Part shown: positions 1 through 9,172 of the stretch, piece after piece
Layout of the letters: every line of letters begins with the position of its first letter
Numbering within the stretch: the first letter of the stretch is position 1
NCBI GenBank assembly: GCA_023434665.1
Contig: JAEYSM010000022.1
Location: forward strand, 1 to 64,000
Source: Bacteroidota bacterium
GTDB lineage: Bacteria > Bacteroidota > Bacteroidia > Bacteroidales > Lentimicrobiaceae
Length of the DNA stretch: 64,000 nucleotides
Direction: 5' to 3'
The notes under the pieces: generated by a model
The model's database searches: none
Seen by the model: the letters and a program-made list of their open reading frames with translations, nothing else
Told to the model about the DNA's origin: nothing
Made by a program: the position numbers and the translations under genes

Positions 1-989
1 GTATCAAAAACCCGGATAGTTGTTTTACCGGTTTGCAACTTATTACTATATGTGGTAATATTAAAAACTCCCGTAGAAGGATTAGGATAAACATTGAAAT
101 TGCTTAATTCTTTATTATTGACCGATACAGTGCTGGCTCCCTGAGAAACACTAACAGTTTGAGTCAGATTTTGTGCAGTTACTACAAGATTGGCTACTCT
201 TGGTTGATTGGTAGTGTTTTCCATATAGTCAACTATAATTGACCCATTTCCAGTACCATCATTATTGCTGGAAATCCACGACTCGGTTTCAGCAACTACC
301 CAATTTGTATTTGATGTAACTGCAAACGTGACTGACCCTGAATGATAATCAACATCGTGATTCAAAGGATCTATCATCAAAATCGCTGGAGCTCCTTGTT
401 GGGTTACTGTAACTTGGACATTAGGTACCCCCGAAACCGATACGGTAATGGTTGCAATGCGTGAGTCAACACTCATATTAGCATCATACTGAACATTTAA
501 GGTTGAATTCCCTGTCCCATTGGCAGGAAATGAGAGCCAATCTTCAGCGGATGTAGCAGTCCAATTTCCATTTGTCATAATAATGAAACTAGTAGTCCCG
601 GCCACATTTGTAACATCCCGGTTTGTAGGAGAAACGCTTAACGTTGGAGCAGGATTTACGGCAGTAAATTGAGCGGTTTGAACACTTGAGTGAGGAACAC
701 AACGATAAGTATAAACACCAGCCACCTCAACACGGTACTCAAATGAAGTAACTGCACTGGTGATAGGAGAATCCCAGGATTGAGCTCCTGATGGGATAGT
801 AGTAGAGGTTGTTGTATGATGGCCTTCAATCCAAACCCACCTGATCGTATCACCCACTTCAACCGTGAGATTAGAGGGTTCAAAATAAAAGTCACCAACA
901 TTAACTATGTGTTTCTGAGAATAAGCTTCTTGATTTACAAGTGAAATCCAAGCAGCGAATGCAAGAATAATAGGTAGATAGTTTTTCAT
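1..989 (-). CDS. Secreted cupredoxin-like/BACON-domain protein with T9SS sorting domain (3' end outside window)
   Basis: Reading the minus strand from the ATG at 989 gives 329 residues with no stop before the window edge, so the C-terminus is missing. Residues 1-25 are a signal peptide ending at Tyr-Ser-Gln. Residues 27-110 look like a plastocyanin/pseudoazurin fold: a GDTIRWVW strand, His57/His58, then CVPH at Cys97 and His100. The usual axial Met shortly after that His is absent. Two BACON-type repeats follow (about 113-200 and 201-285; the motifs are NW..T.....W and G(T)GN). The visible end contains VYPNPSTGVFNI, the start of a type A T9SS C-terminal sorting domain. Expected to be exported across the outer membrane and anchored or released. 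Copper binding is inferred from three of four ligands only; the substrate is unknown. Confidence 0.85.
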   Translation of the reverse strand, partial: MKNYLPIILAFAAWISLVNQEAYSQKHIVNVGDFYFEPSNLTVEVGDTIRWVWIEGHHTTTSTTIPSGAQSWDSPITSAVTSFEYRVEVAGVYTYRCVPHSSVQTAQFTAVNPAPTLSVSPTNRDVTNVAGTTSFIIMTNGNWTATSAEDWLSFPANGTGNSTLNVQYDANMSVDSRIATITVSVSGVPNVQVTVTQQGAPAILMIDPLNHDVDYHSGSVTFAVTSNTNWVVAETESWISSNNDGTGNGSIIVDYMENTTNQPRVANLVVTAQNLTQTVSVSQGASTVSVNNKELSNFNVYPNPSTGVFNITTYSNKLQTGKTTIRVFD

Positions 990-990
990 A

Positions 991-1021
991 GTGTTGTTTT
1001 GTTTTTATCTAAAAACAACAC
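991..1021 (-). repeat. 10-bp inverted repeat directly upstream of the start codon at 989
   Basis: GTGTTGTTTT (991-1000) and AAAACAACAC (1012-1021) are perfect complements around an 11-base spacer. On the minus strand the hairpin ends one base before the ATG of the cupredoxin/BACON gene and lies 29 bases after the folB stop. It could terminate folB transcription or fold in the leader and restrict ribosome access. No U-tract follows the stem in the minus direction. Confidence 0.5.
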
Positions 1022-1050
1022 CACCTTAAGAACTTTGTTTTGGAAAATAT

Positions 1051-1422
1051 CTAAATATCTATATTTATATTATTATAAGTTAAAGCAACAGACACCCGAT
1101 CAATTTTACCACCCAACGGAGGATTAAGTTTTGAAACTTTAACTTCAATTTTAGAGATAATCGGGAAACGTCTTTTTATAGCTTCTATAATCCGATGTCC
1201 TACATTCTCCAAAAGATTACTTCTGACTTCCATCTCACCTTTTACAGTTTCATAAAGGCTCAGATAATTCACTGTCTGATGTAAATTATCACTTATTTCA
1301 GCCTGCGAAGTATCTATTTCAATCAAGAGATCGACTTCAAAACGAGTGCCTATGATGCTTTCTTCGGTAAAACATCCATGGTAGGCAAAAAAGTCCATTC
1401 CTTCAATCCTGATGATTCCCAT
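1051..1422 (-). CDS. folB: Dihydroneopterin aldolase
   Basis: Converts 7,8-dihydroneopterin to 6-hydroxymethyl-7,8-dihydropterin and glycolaldehyde in cytoplasmic folate synthesis. With the ATG at 1422 the protein has 123 residues, the normal family length; the open frame extends 16 codons further upstream, but those residues have no counterpart in the family. The MDFFAYHG start of the tunnelling fold, Glu21 (TEESIIG, substrate anchoring), Tyr53 and Lys98 in VSKLNPPLGG correspond to the catalytic set known from S. aureus FolB. It stands alone: no other folate genes are adjacent. The next gene on the same strand starts 62 bases downstream. Confidence 0.93.
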   Translation of the reverse strand: MGIIRIEGMDFFAYHGCFTEESIIGTRFEVDLLIEIDTSQAEISDNLHQTVNYLSLYETVKGEMEVRSNLLENVGHRIIEAIKRRFPIISKIEVKVSKLNPPLGGKIDRVSVALTYNNINIDI

Positions 1423-1559
1423 AATGACATTTTTTACAAATATACCACCAAATTCTTTAGAAGTATTCAAAGTCAGATTTCGCTGATTTACATGGCTGAA
1501 TATTATCAGGAGATATCTTAAACAAGGAAATTAATTTTTAAAGTCATTTAAATTATTTA

Positions 1560-1567
1560 TATCTTTG
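1560..1567 (+). promoter_or_regulatory. -7 element TATCTTTG of the tRNA-Cys promoter
   Basis: TATCTTTG matches the Bacteroidota -7 consensus TAnnTTTG and ends 12 bases before the mature 5' end of tRNA-Cys. No clear TTTG -33 element is visible upstream. Confidence 0.6.
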
Positions 1568-1579
1568 TGGCGACTTTAA

Positions 1580-1650
1580 GGTCTCGTGGCCGAGTGGCTA
1601 GGCAGAGGTCTGCAAAACCTTCTACAGCGGTTCGAATCCGCTCGAGACCT
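1580..1650 (+). tRNA. tRNA-Cys (anticodon GCA)
   Basis: A complete 71-base cloverleaf. Acceptor GGTCTCG pairs with CGAGACC, followed by discriminator T, the cysteine identity base. The D arm is GCC/GGC. The anticodon loop CTGCAAA gives GCA. The T arm contains GGTTCGAATCC. The 3' CCA is not encoded. Confidence 0.97.
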
Positions 1651-1663
1651 CACATTATACAAC

Positions 1664-1700
1664 TAACCACCATGTAATCCTATACTGGTGGTTATTTTTA
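1664..1700 (+). terminator. Rho-independent terminator after tRNA-Cys
   Basis: TAACCACCA (1664-1672) pairs with TGGTGGTTA (1686-1694) as a 9-bp stem with a 13-base loop, followed directly by TTTTTA. It lies 13 bases after the tRNA. Confidence 0.85.
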
Positions 1701-1804
1701 TATACTCTGTATTCGGGAGATTACAGGTGAAGGACTGCATTGCTTTACTAGTATGATCCGCTCATTCCCGGCCGGTGGCACTTTGTCTTGTATCACCGTT
1801 TTTT

Positions 1805-2344
1805 TTATTCTTTGTTATGCTCAACCCAAATTAATCTGCTGGTATCATATCCAACATCACTCGCAATTTTAAGGTAGTCATTCTTAACTTCTTCGGGAAT
1901 TGATTTGTCTCTTGCCAGAATCCATAAGTAATCAAGATCTTTCCCTGCTACAAGAGCATATCTGTATTGCTCATCAAGGGCTATCACATTATATCCTGAA
2001 TAAAATGGGCCAAAAAAAGACACTTTTAGTGCAGCCACGTTTTCTTCACCTCTGAATTTAGCCCTGCCTTCAACTGATACCCATTTATTCTTAACGAAAT
2101 TGTAACCACTGTTAATAACCTTTATGGATCCGTTATCATTTAAAGAATACTCGGCTGTTGTGTTATTCAAATTCCTTTCATGCCTGAAATCGATGCGTGC
2201 GATTTCATACCATTTTCCCAAATACCTGCTTTTTTCAAAAGGCCTTACAGGTGTTGCTCCCTTTGGAATTGCCTTACATGAACTCAACAGGTACATTCCC
2301 GTCAGCCCAATTATTGAAAGAGTGATAATTTTGTAAATCTTCAT
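1805..2344 (-). CDS. blc: Outer-membrane lipocalin (Blc-type lipoprotein)
   Basis: 179 residues. A lipoprotein signal peptide ends in the lipobox LLSSC with Cys23 as the lipidated residue. The lipocalin signature GKWYEIAR is at residues 43-50, preceded by VRPFEKSRYLG, and the later strands include the characteristic YAL.AG....LWIL.R block. Blc-type lipocalins bind fatty acids or lysophospholipids at the outer membrane and are often induced by envelope stress; that role is inferred from the family. The length matches E. coli Blc. Monocistronic; it is divergent from mntP with 133 bases between the start codons. Confidence 0.9.
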   Translation of the reverse strand: MKIYKIITLSIIGLTGMYLLSSCKAIPKGATPVRPFEKSRYLGKWYEIARIDFRHERNLNNTTAEYSLNDNGSIKVINSGYNFVKNKWVSVEGRAKFRGEENVAALKVSFFGPFYSGYNVIALDEQYRYALVAGKDLDYLWILARDKSIPEEVKNDYLKIASDVGYDTSRLIWVEHNKE

Positions 2345-2418
2345 GATTCTTCAATATGTGTTACTTTTTAACAATAAAGATACACCAAAGTTTGATATGA
2401 AATAAGGCGTACCAATGC

Positions 2419-2452
2419 TTTGTGAGTGGTGTTTTAAAATTCAATATTTTTG
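2419..2452 (+). promoter_or_regulatory. Bacteroidota promoter for mntP (TTTG-N22-TATTTTTG)
   Basis: TTTG at 2419-2422 and TATTTTTG at 2445-2452 match the -33 and -7 elements. The -7 element lies 25 bases before the mntP ATG. No manganese riboswitch (yybP-ykoY) could be recognised in the short leader. Confidence 0.65.
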
Positions 2453-2477
2453 CACCCGAAAATGCCTTAGTTAATAA

Positions 2478-3059
2478 ATGGACTTTCTGAATATTTTCCT
2501 TATCGCTTTCAGCCTCTCAATGGATTCATTCGCTGTATCAGTTAGTAGTGGCCTGGTTTTACCATCTATCCGTTTCAATAAAGCTTTAATTATAGCCTTT
2601 TCACTTGCAGCTTTTCAGGGAATCATGCCACTTATTGGGTGGAGTCTCGGGCTTAGTTTAATGGACTATGTTAAGCCAGTTGATCATTGGGTGGCTTTCG
2701 TATTACTCGTACTGCTGGGAATTAAAATGATAAGTGAAAGTTTCAAAGAACAGGAAAAAAAGAATGGATATAACCCTCTTGATCCCGGAGTATTGGTTAC
2801 ATTGTCAGTGGCAACAAGTATTGATGCATTAATTGTTGGTATGAGCCTTGCTTTTGTAACTACCATTGATTCGAATCCATGGCTTACTTTAATATATTCT
2901 GTCTTAATAGTTTCAGGTGTTACTTTCTTGATGTCGATGTTAGGAATCCTTTGCGGGAAGAAAGTAGGATTGAAATTCGGACAAAAAATGGAAATACTAG
3001 GTGGTGCAATTATTATTTTGATAGGTGTCAGAATTTTAGCTGAACATCTGTTTATTTAA
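2478..3059 (+). CDS. mntP: Manganese efflux pump MntP
   Basis: 193 residues with six hydrophobic segments and an internal duplication, the DUF204 pattern. The two repeat signatures are SMDSFAVS (Asp16) and SIDALIVG (Asp116); these acidic residues lie in the membrane and are needed for Mn2+ export in characterised MntP. The length is close to the E. coli protein (188). It stands alone with its own promoter; no Mn-responsive regulator is adjacent. Confidence 0.94.
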   Translation: MDFLNIFLIAFSLSMDSFAVSVSSGLVLPSIRFNKALIIAFSLAAFQGIMPLIGWSLGLSLMDYVKPVDHWVAFVLLVLLGIKMISESFKEQEKKNGYNPLDPGVLVTLSVATSIDALIVGMSLAFVTTIDSNPWLTLIYSVLIVSGVTFLMSMLGILCGKKVGLKFGQKMEILGGAIIILIGVRILAEHLFI

Positions 3060-3103
3060 GAGACCCGGATCATAACTGATCCTTATTGTCCCGAATTATT
3101 ATG

Positions 3104-3111
3104 TAATTTCG
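3104..3111 (+). promoter_or_regulatory. -7-like element TAATTTCG upstream of glnS
   Basis: TAATTTCG is a one-base variant of TAnnTTTG, located 30 bases before the glnS start. The same TAnnTTCG variant precedes tRNA-Gln at 9154. Confidence 0.45.
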
Positions 3112-3141
3112 CAGACTTAAAAATTTCAGAGCAAACGATTT

Positions 3142-4833
3142 ATGACTAATAACAAACCGGAAAACGAAGTAAAGGCCCCAGTTAACTTTATTCACTCAAT
3201 TATTGAAGAAGATTTACGCAACGGTAAGAATGATTCGAGAGTGCATACACGTTTCCCACCAGAACCTAATGGTTATTTACACATAGGTCACGCGAAATCT
3301 ATATGTCTTAACTTCGGAACCGCAGCCAAATACAATGGCAAGTGTAATCTGCGATTCGACGATACTAACCCGGTTAAAGAAGATGTTGAATATGTTGACT
3401 CCATCCGTGAAGATGTTCACTGGCTTGGCTTTGATTGGGAAGATCGTGAATTCTTTGCTTCTGATTATTTTGAACAGATATATCAGTTCGCCGAAGACCT
3501 TATCAGAAAAGGCAAAGCCTATGTATGTGATTTAACTGCCGAGCAAATTGCCGAACAGAAAGGTACCCCTACCCGACCAGGAACTGAAAGTCCGTACAGA
3601 AACAGATCAGTGGAGGAAAATCTCCACTTATTCAGGCGGATGAAAGCAGGGGATTTCCCTGAAGGTTCAAAAGTTCTGCGTGCCAAAATCGACATGGCTT
3701 CCCCAAATATGCATATGCGCGACCCAATAATGTACCGAATTATCTTCGGTCATCATCACCGGACAGGTGATAAATGGTGCATATACCCAATGTATGATTT
3801 TGCTCATGGTCAATGCGATTCTATCGAAGGCATTACACACAGTCTCTGCACTCTGGAATTTGAAGTCCATCGTCCTTTATACGATTGGTTCGTTAAGGAA
3901 CTTGAGATTTTTGCACCACATCAAATTGAGTTTGCCCGCCTTAACATGACCTATACCGTGATGAGTAAGCGTAAACTATTAGAACTGGTCAAGAATAACT
4001 TTGTAAATGGATGGGACGACCCTCGCATGCCTACTATTTCAGGTTTACGCAGAAGAGGATATACACCCGAATCAATACGCAATTTTTCAGATATCATCGG
4101 TGTCGCAAAAAGAGATAATGTTATTGATGTGAGCCTTCTGGAGTTCTGCATAAGAGAAGATCTTAATAAAAGAGCTTCAAGAGTTATGGGTGTCCTCAAT
4201 CCTGTGAAGCTTGTTATTACTAATTTCCCCGAAGGAATGGTGGAAGAAATGCCCGCCGTCAACAATCCTGAAGATCCTGAATCAGGAACACGAAAAGTCC
4301 CGTTCACAAGAGAACTTTATATTGAACGTGAGGATTTTATGGAAGAACCTGCACCTAAATTTTTCAGACTTGCACCAGGAAAAGAAGTGAGGCTTAAATA
4401 TTCATATATTATAAAATGTGAGGATTTTATTAAAGATCCCGAAACAGGCCAAATAACTGAAATTCACTGTACTTATGATCCTGAGACTCTTAGTGGCAGA
4501 TCACAAAGCAACAGAAAAGTTAAAGGGACTCTTCATTGGGTTTCTGCTTCACATGCATTAGAGGCTGAAATTCGTCTCTATGATCGTCTTTTCATGTCAG
4601 AAGATCCTGAAGATGTTGAGGAAGGTATCGATTACAAGACTAACCTCAATCCAGATTCGCTTAAGATTGTTAAAGGATTTGTAGAGCCAAGTCTCTCAAA
4701 CGCGCAACCTCTTAGCAAATACCAGTTTGAGCGTATCGGGTATTTCTGCACAGATTACGACAGCAAGATGGGTAAACTTGTCTTTAATCGCACGGTTTCC
4801 TTAAAGGATTCATGGACTAAAGCCAATAATTAA
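3142..4833 (+). CDS. glnS: Glutaminyl-tRNA synthetase
   Basis: 563 residues, class I aminoacyl-tRNA synthetase. The HIGH motif is at residues 47-50 within PPEPNGYLHIGHAKS, and the KMSKS-equivalent VMSKR at 273-277. The C-terminal part carries the two beta-barrel anticodon-binding domains (for example the RLAPGKEVRLK and KGTLHWV segments). The PEPNG variant in place of PSPTG is specific to GlnRS over GluRS. Start ATG at 3142 fits the family length (E. coli 554). The organism therefore charges Gln directly; tRNA-Gln and gltX also lie in this window. Confidence 0.97.
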   Translation: MTNNKPENEVKAPVNFIHSIIEEDLRNGKNDSRVHTRFPPEPNGYLHIGHAKSICLNFGTAAKYNGKCNLRFDDTNPVKEDVEYVDSIREDVHWLGFDWEDREFFASDYFEQIYQFAEDLIRKGKAYVCDLTAEQIAEQKGTPTRPGTESPYRNRSVEENLHLFRRMKAGDFPEGSKVLRAKIDMASPNMHMRDPIMYRIIFGHHHRTGDKWCIYPMYDFAHGQCDSIEGITHSLCTLEFEVHRPLYDWFVKELEIFAPHQIEFARLNMTYTVMSKRKLLELVKNNFVNGWDDPRMPTISGLRRRGYTPESIRNFSDIIGVAKRDNVIDVSLLEFCIREDLNKRASRVMGVLNPVKLVITNFPEGMVEEMPAVNNPEDPESGTRKVPFTRELYIEREDFMEEPAPKFFRLAPGKEVRLKYSYIIKCEDFIKDPETGQITEIHCTYDPETLSGRSQSNRKVKGTLHWVSASHALEAEIRLYDRLFMSEDPEDVEEGIDYKTNLNPDSLKIVKGFVEPSLSNAQPLSKYQFERIGYFCTDYDSKMGKLVFNRTVSLKDSWTKANN

Positions 4834-4956
4834 TCTGCTCTTTCTTCTTTTCTAAAGATTGAAACCAAAGGATTTTATCCATTAATAGGCCAAGGCTTCT
4901 CCAATCGACCAAGGCACGTCCATCATTTTAACCCCTTACTGAAACTACATTATTAT

Positions 4957-4964
4957 TAGCTTTG
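4957..4964 (+). promoter_or_regulatory. -7 element TAGCTTTG for the TPR/LuxR-type regulator
   Basis: TAGCTTTG matches TAnnTTTG and lies 21 bases before the ATG at 4986. It overlaps the upstream TTG at 4962, which argues that translation starts at 4986. Confidence 0.55.
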
Positions 4965-4985
4965 CATAAGCTGTTATTATTTGTA

Positions 4986-6629
4986 ATGAAGAAAAGTATT
5001 GTATTCCTTCTACTGATTATAGGTGTGCATATGAATTTGCATGCCATCACTGTTAAGGACTGCGACGAGATGATCATAGAGGGTGTAAAAGCCATGAACC
5101 GCAAAGATCACGTCAAATCGCTCGAAATACTTACCGAAGCCAGGTCATTAGCTGAAAAGAATAACTGGCACAAACAGGTTTTTCTTGCTCTTAACAACAT
5201 AGGAGCCAACTACTATATCATGCTGGATTATGGTGAAGCCCTGAATAATTATCTTGGTGCTTACACTATTGCACTAAAGGAACTTGATGAAGATTCCGAA
5301 ATGACCGTTCTCAACAACATTGCTCTCCTTTACATGAAAGAAAAGCAATTCGACAAAGCCGAAGAATATCTGATGAAAGCGTATGATATTGCTAAGAAAA
5401 AGAAAGTCGCAATACGACAGGGAATATACGCAGTTAATCTTGGTATGGTTTACAATGAAAAGAAAAGCTATAATAAAGCACTTATATTTCTTAGTGAGGC
5501 TAAAACTCTGATTCCTAAAAATGATGAATTGCAGATTAACGTTGACCTGGCATTATCAGATAATTTACTTTACCGCGGAGAAGTAAAGGATGCAAAAAAG
5601 TCGGCGCTTAATATCTTATCATCTATTAATGAAAAGGTTTCTAGTGAAAACATTCTTGTTCTTTATCTCCTGCTGTCAAGGATAAGTGAGACTGAGAAGG
5701 ATATAAAATCCGCTTTAAATTATGCTGAAAAGGCACTTGATTATGCAGATAGCCCCGAGACAAAGATTCAGGTATATGAGGTCTTGGCTGATTTATACAC
5801 CAAAGACGATAAACATCAATCAGCACTTATCGCTAAGGACAGTATCATATATGCAATAAACGAGCTTAATAATATTAAGAACGGCCGACAATTTGAAAGT
5901 AACAGAGTGAAGTTTGAGATTGCAGATTACAGGAATAAGTTGCTTCAGAATAATGAAAAGCTAATTATTCAGAGAAGAAGTTTTTTAATCATTCTGGCTT
6001 TTGCTTTAATTATTATATTGCTCATTGCGTGGGCTTTAAGAAATAGTGCTATTAAAAACAAACAGCGCAAAATAATTCATAAAAGAAGCGAAGAACTTTT
6101 GGCTCTGGAACTTGAGAAAGGCAAAACAGATAAGTTATTACTTGAAAAGCAATTAAAAGAAAAAGAGACACTTGCACTGCTCGAGCAACAGAAGCTAAGA
6201 AATGAGCTTGAAAACCGAAACAGAAAACTAGCCGCAAAAGCCCTCCATATTGCCAACCGAAATGAACTCATTGAAAATGTAATCAACTCATTATCGAAAG
6301 AACCTGAAATTGCCACAAATCAAAAATGGACTTCTAATATAAGGGAGCTTAAATCTCATTTAAACAATGATAACGAATGGGAAAGTTTTCTGACTCATTT
6401 TGAAGAAGTAAACCAGAATTTTCTTCAAACATTAAGAGAAAGGCACCCCGATTTAAACTCAAATGATATCAGGTTCATCTCTTATGTATATATCAATCTG
6501 AGTACAAAAGAAATTGCACTAATGCTTAATATCACTCCCGAAGCTTGTCGTAAAAGAAGAGAACGAATATCTAAAAAGCTTGGTCTATCGGAGAATTCAG
6601 ACTTATATGAGTACATTTCCAGACTCTAA
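4986..6629 (+). CDS. TPR-repeat membrane protein with C-terminal LuxR-type helix-turn-helix
   Basis: 547 residues from the ATG at 4986. Residues 1-22 are a signal peptide or anchor. About 30-310 consist of TPR-like helix pairs (examples: GEALNNYLGAY, DKAEEYLMKAYDIAKKK). A single transmembrane helix lies at about 332-352, followed by a charged coiled coil to about 430. The last 50 residues (LSTKEIALMLNITPEACRKR) form a GerE/LuxR-like HTH with a recognition helix. The layout puts the TPR sensor in the periplasm and the DNA-binding domain in the cytoplasm. This one-component arrangement is common in Bacteroidota; ligand and targets are unknown. It is followed after 137 bases by the T9SS protein, which it might regulate (inference). 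Confidence 0.8.
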   Translation: MKKSIVFLLLIIGVHMNLHAITVKDCDEMIIEGVKAMNRKDHVKSLEILTEARSLAEKNNWHKQVFLALNNIGANYYIMLDYGEALNNYLGAYTIALKELDEDSEMTVLNNIALLYMKEKQFDKAEEYLMKAYDIAKKKKVAIRQGIYAVNLGMVYNEKKSYNKALIFLSEAKTLIPKNDELQINVDLALSDNLLYRGEVKDAKKSALNILSSINEKVSSENILVLYLLLSRISETEKDIKSALNYAEKALDYADSPETKIQVYEVLADLYTKDDKHQSALIAKDSIIYAINELNNIKNGRQFESNRVKFEIADYRNKLLQNNEKLIIQRRSFLIILAFALIIILLIAWALRNSAIKNKQRKIIHKRSEELLALELEKGKTDKLLLEKQLKEKETLALLEQQKLRNELENRNRKLAAKALHIANRNELIENVINSLSKEPEIATNQKWTSNIRELKSHLNNDNEWESFLTHFEEVNQNFLQTLRERHPDLNSNDIRFISYVYINLSTKEIALMLNITPEACRKRRERISKKLGLSENSDLYEYISRL

Positions 6630-6655
6630 AAATCTGTACCTGATATATCGGTTTT

Positions 6656-6675
6656 AAAAGTGTCACACTTTTTCT
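6656..6675 (+). terminator. Probable Rho-independent terminator
   Basis: AAAAGTG (6656-6662) pairs with CACTTTT (6666-6672), with a 3-base loop and further T after it. It lies 26 bases after the regulator stop. Most of the stem is A-U, so it is a weak to moderate terminator. Confidence 0.5.
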
Positions 6676-6766
6676 GGTCATAGTCGCGCTTATTCTCGTA
6701 CTTTTTAATCGCTGTTGTGTTTTATTTTCTGAACCTTGCTATCCGAAACTAATAAAACACAAATCT

Positions 6767-9070
6767 ATGAGAACACTTTTTACCTTAATTTTTGCTTTTC
6801 TAATCGCTTTCAATCAGCAACTGATGAGTCAGACTGAAGTTGTTGGTTCAGACGAATATGGCAGGATCTTCGACATCAATTATGATCCTTTAAATGAAAA
6901 TACCCTTTATGCAATCACATTAGGAAACCACATACTTAAATCAACCGACAATGGTGTGACATGGAATGTGTTTTACTCACATACCGACAGATGGTCACAA
7001 CTTAAAGAGTTGCGAATCCTGTCCGATAACCGGTTAAGTTTCTATACCAATTACACCGAAAATATAGATGCTTTATTCATCTTAGACATCAACTCGATGG
7101 AGATAGAAAAACAATTTGTTCCTCCTATACCTCCAGATGCCGATAAATGGTGGGTGTCAGGCTATGATATTTATGAGGGGGATACAGATATTGCTATTTT
7201 GCTACAAAACTATAATATTGGATTCGCAGGATTTGCTAAAGTGTATTATACAACCGATGCAGGCAATACCTGGGATGAGATTTACTATCATGTTGACTAT
7301 AATGAAGTCTTCGTAAATAATGTGGCCATTGACCCATCAAACCCTGACAAACTATTCATCGCCAGGTCAAATGGCCCAACAGATGTTATAGGTGGACTAT
7401 TTATATCAGAAGATACCGGCAACACTTGGACAGAAAAACTTCCCGGAATTACATTTGATGCAATCGCTTTCAATCCGCAGAACCCCGACGATATTCTCAT
7501 AGGATCAAGCAGTGCCGGTTCATTGGCTGATTCAGAAGATGTTTACAGGTCATTAGATGGAGGAGATAGCTGGACCGGAATTGGAATCAACTGGACTGAT
7601 GAAATCCAGAATAACATCAATGCAATTGTTTATAATCCAACTGACCTCAATCATATTATTGTACTTGAAGAAAATGAGGTAGTTATTACTACTGATAACT
7701 TTGCTACCTGGCAGAATTATGTGTACGATATAAATGCGACAGAAGGATATGTGTATGGCCTAACTGCTTCATTTAATCCCTATAATGGACAAGAAGTATT
7801 CATTAATGCCGACTACTTCCCTCAGTTCTCAAATGATGGAGGTGTCACAATGACAAGGGTTAAAAACCCATATTTCGTAACAACTGGAAATGTAAGCATT
7901 TCAGCATCACCCGAAGAACATCTCTATTACGGAGCGCAATATGGAATTATTCACAGGGATCTGGCAACAGGAATTGAAACTCCTTACGATGTTAAGCCTA
8001 TAGACTATGTGAGTATCAATCCTTTCACTACTGTTATAACTGAGAAAAAAATACCCGGACGAGTTTACACTTATTCAGCATCTTTCATGGGAGCTGCCTT
8101 ACAGGTTAGTGATGATCATGGCGCAACCAAGATCGATGTACTGAGTATGTTTAGCAACTCCCTTGATGCTGTTGCAACCGACCCTAATAATCATGGAGTT
8201 GCATTTGCATCCTTTTCAAGTTTTGGAGAAGACTTCCAGGTTCATAAAATTGATTTCTCAGATCCCGGCAATATCACATCCACTTTAATTACTTTACCTT
8301 ACTTGGATTATATTACCGGTATTGTCTATGAAAACGAAAGTTCAGATAACTTACTCATGGCTATTGGAACCAGAGTCTATAAATCAACTGATGCAGGAAC
8401 TAACTGGACGATAAGCAGCACGGGACTTGAAGAGTTGATTGAATTCAACGATTTGATACTTGATCTCAAAGCAAATCCTTTAGATGATAATCAATTTACC
8501 CTAACCTCAAACAAGGGGATCTTCACTTCCAATGATGGAGGTGCCTCATGGAGTAAGATTTATGATGGTTTGGTACACAATGTGGAGCATTCTGATAAAG
8601 CAAACGGACACATCATCGCCATAGTTAACTCCTCAATGATGTCGGAATTTAAGGTCATATACAGTAGTAATGCAGGTCAGGTGTGGCATGAAATAAGTCC
8701 TAAAGATTTGTATTACATCTCTTCTTCAACCAGCGATTACCGCTTCTTTACAGAAAGTGCTGAAGTTTATATCGGAACCTCAGATCTTGGACTGGTACGT
8801 TACACATTGGCACTGGATCCTGTGAGTGCAGGAAATATCAATACACCAAAAATGCAGGTTCAGGTGTTCCCAAATCCGGCAAGCACTCAGATCACCATCA
8901 AAACCAATGCTGATTATAAAGAATTTGAGCTATATAATTCAAAAGGACAGCATGTTTTAACCAGCAACATCAACATTATAGATGTATCTGAACTTGAAAA
9001 AGGACTTTATATGGTAAAAACTTTAAGCAAGGATGGTCATACTGACTATCAAAAAGTTATAGTTCAATAG
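6767..9070 (+). CDS. T9SS-exported beta-propeller (sortilin/BNR-like) protein
   Basis: 767 residues. Signal peptide at 1-21 ending near LMSQ. The body has many Asp-box-like turns of the form S.D.G.TW (STDNGVTW, TTDAGNTW, SEDTGNTW, SLDGGDSW, STDAGTNW, SNDGGASW), the pattern of sialidase/VPS10-type propellers. About 692-767 are a type A T9SS sorting domain starting VQVFPNPASTQITI and ending in a KVIVQ strand. It should be secreted through T9SS and attached or released at the cell surface. The sialidase catalytic Arg triad and Asp could not be recognised, so enzymatic activity is not claimed. Confidence 0.85.
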   Translation: MRTLFTLIFAFLIAFNQQLMSQTEVVGSDEYGRIFDINYDPLNENTLYAITLGNHILKSTDNGVTWNVFYSHTDRWSQLKELRILSDNRLSFYTNYTENIDALFILDINSMEIEKQFVPPIPPDADKWWVSGYDIYEGDTDIAILLQNYNIGFAGFAKVYYTTDAGNTWDEIYYHVDYNEVFVNNVAIDPSNPDKLFIARSNGPTDVIGGLFISEDTGNTWTEKLPGITFDAIAFNPQNPDDILIGSSSAGSLADSEDVYRSLDGGDSWTGIGINWTDEIQNNINAIVYNPTDLNHIIVLEENEVVITTDNFATWQNYVYDINATEGYVYGLTASFNPYNGQEVFINADYFPQFSNDGGVTMTRVKNPYFVTTGNVSISASPEEHLYYGAQYGIIHRDLATGIETPYDVKPIDYVSINPFTTVITEKKIPGRVYTYSASFMGAALQVSDDHGATKIDVLSMFSNSLDAVATDPNNHGVAFASFSSFGEDFQVHKIDFSDPGNITSTLITLPYLDYITGIVYENESSDNLLMAIGTRVYKSTDAGTNWTISSTGLEELIEFNDLILDLKANPLDDNQFTLTSNKGIFTSNDGGASWSKIYDGLVHNVEHSDKANGHIIAIVNSSMMSEFKVIYSSNAGQVWHEISPKDLYYISSSTSDYRFFTESAEVYIGTSDLGLVRYTLALDPVSAGNINTPKMQVQVFPNPASTQITIKTNADYKEFELYNSKGQHVLTSNINIIDVSELEKGLYMVKTLSKDGHTDYQKVIVQ

Positions 9071-9128
9071 AATAAAGACCATAGAGCTGAATATATAAGG
9101 CGATTTTAGATAAATTTATGACAAAAAG

Positions 9129-9161
9129 TTTGCAGGTTAAAAAACTTATTTCGTAAATTCG
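9129..9161 (+). promoter_or_regulatory. Promoter of tRNA-Gln (TTTG-N21-TAAATTCG)
   Basis: TTTG at 9129-9132 and TAAATTCG at 9154-9161; the -7 element ends 11 bases before the tRNA. This is the TTCG variant of the -7 box. Confidence 0.6.
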
Positions 9162-9172
9162 CAGCCTGATTC

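Noticed and set aside
4962..4985. TTG start for the TPR/LuxR-type regulator
   Set aside because: It overlaps the -7 element TAGCTTTG; the ATG at 4986 begins a normal signal peptide.
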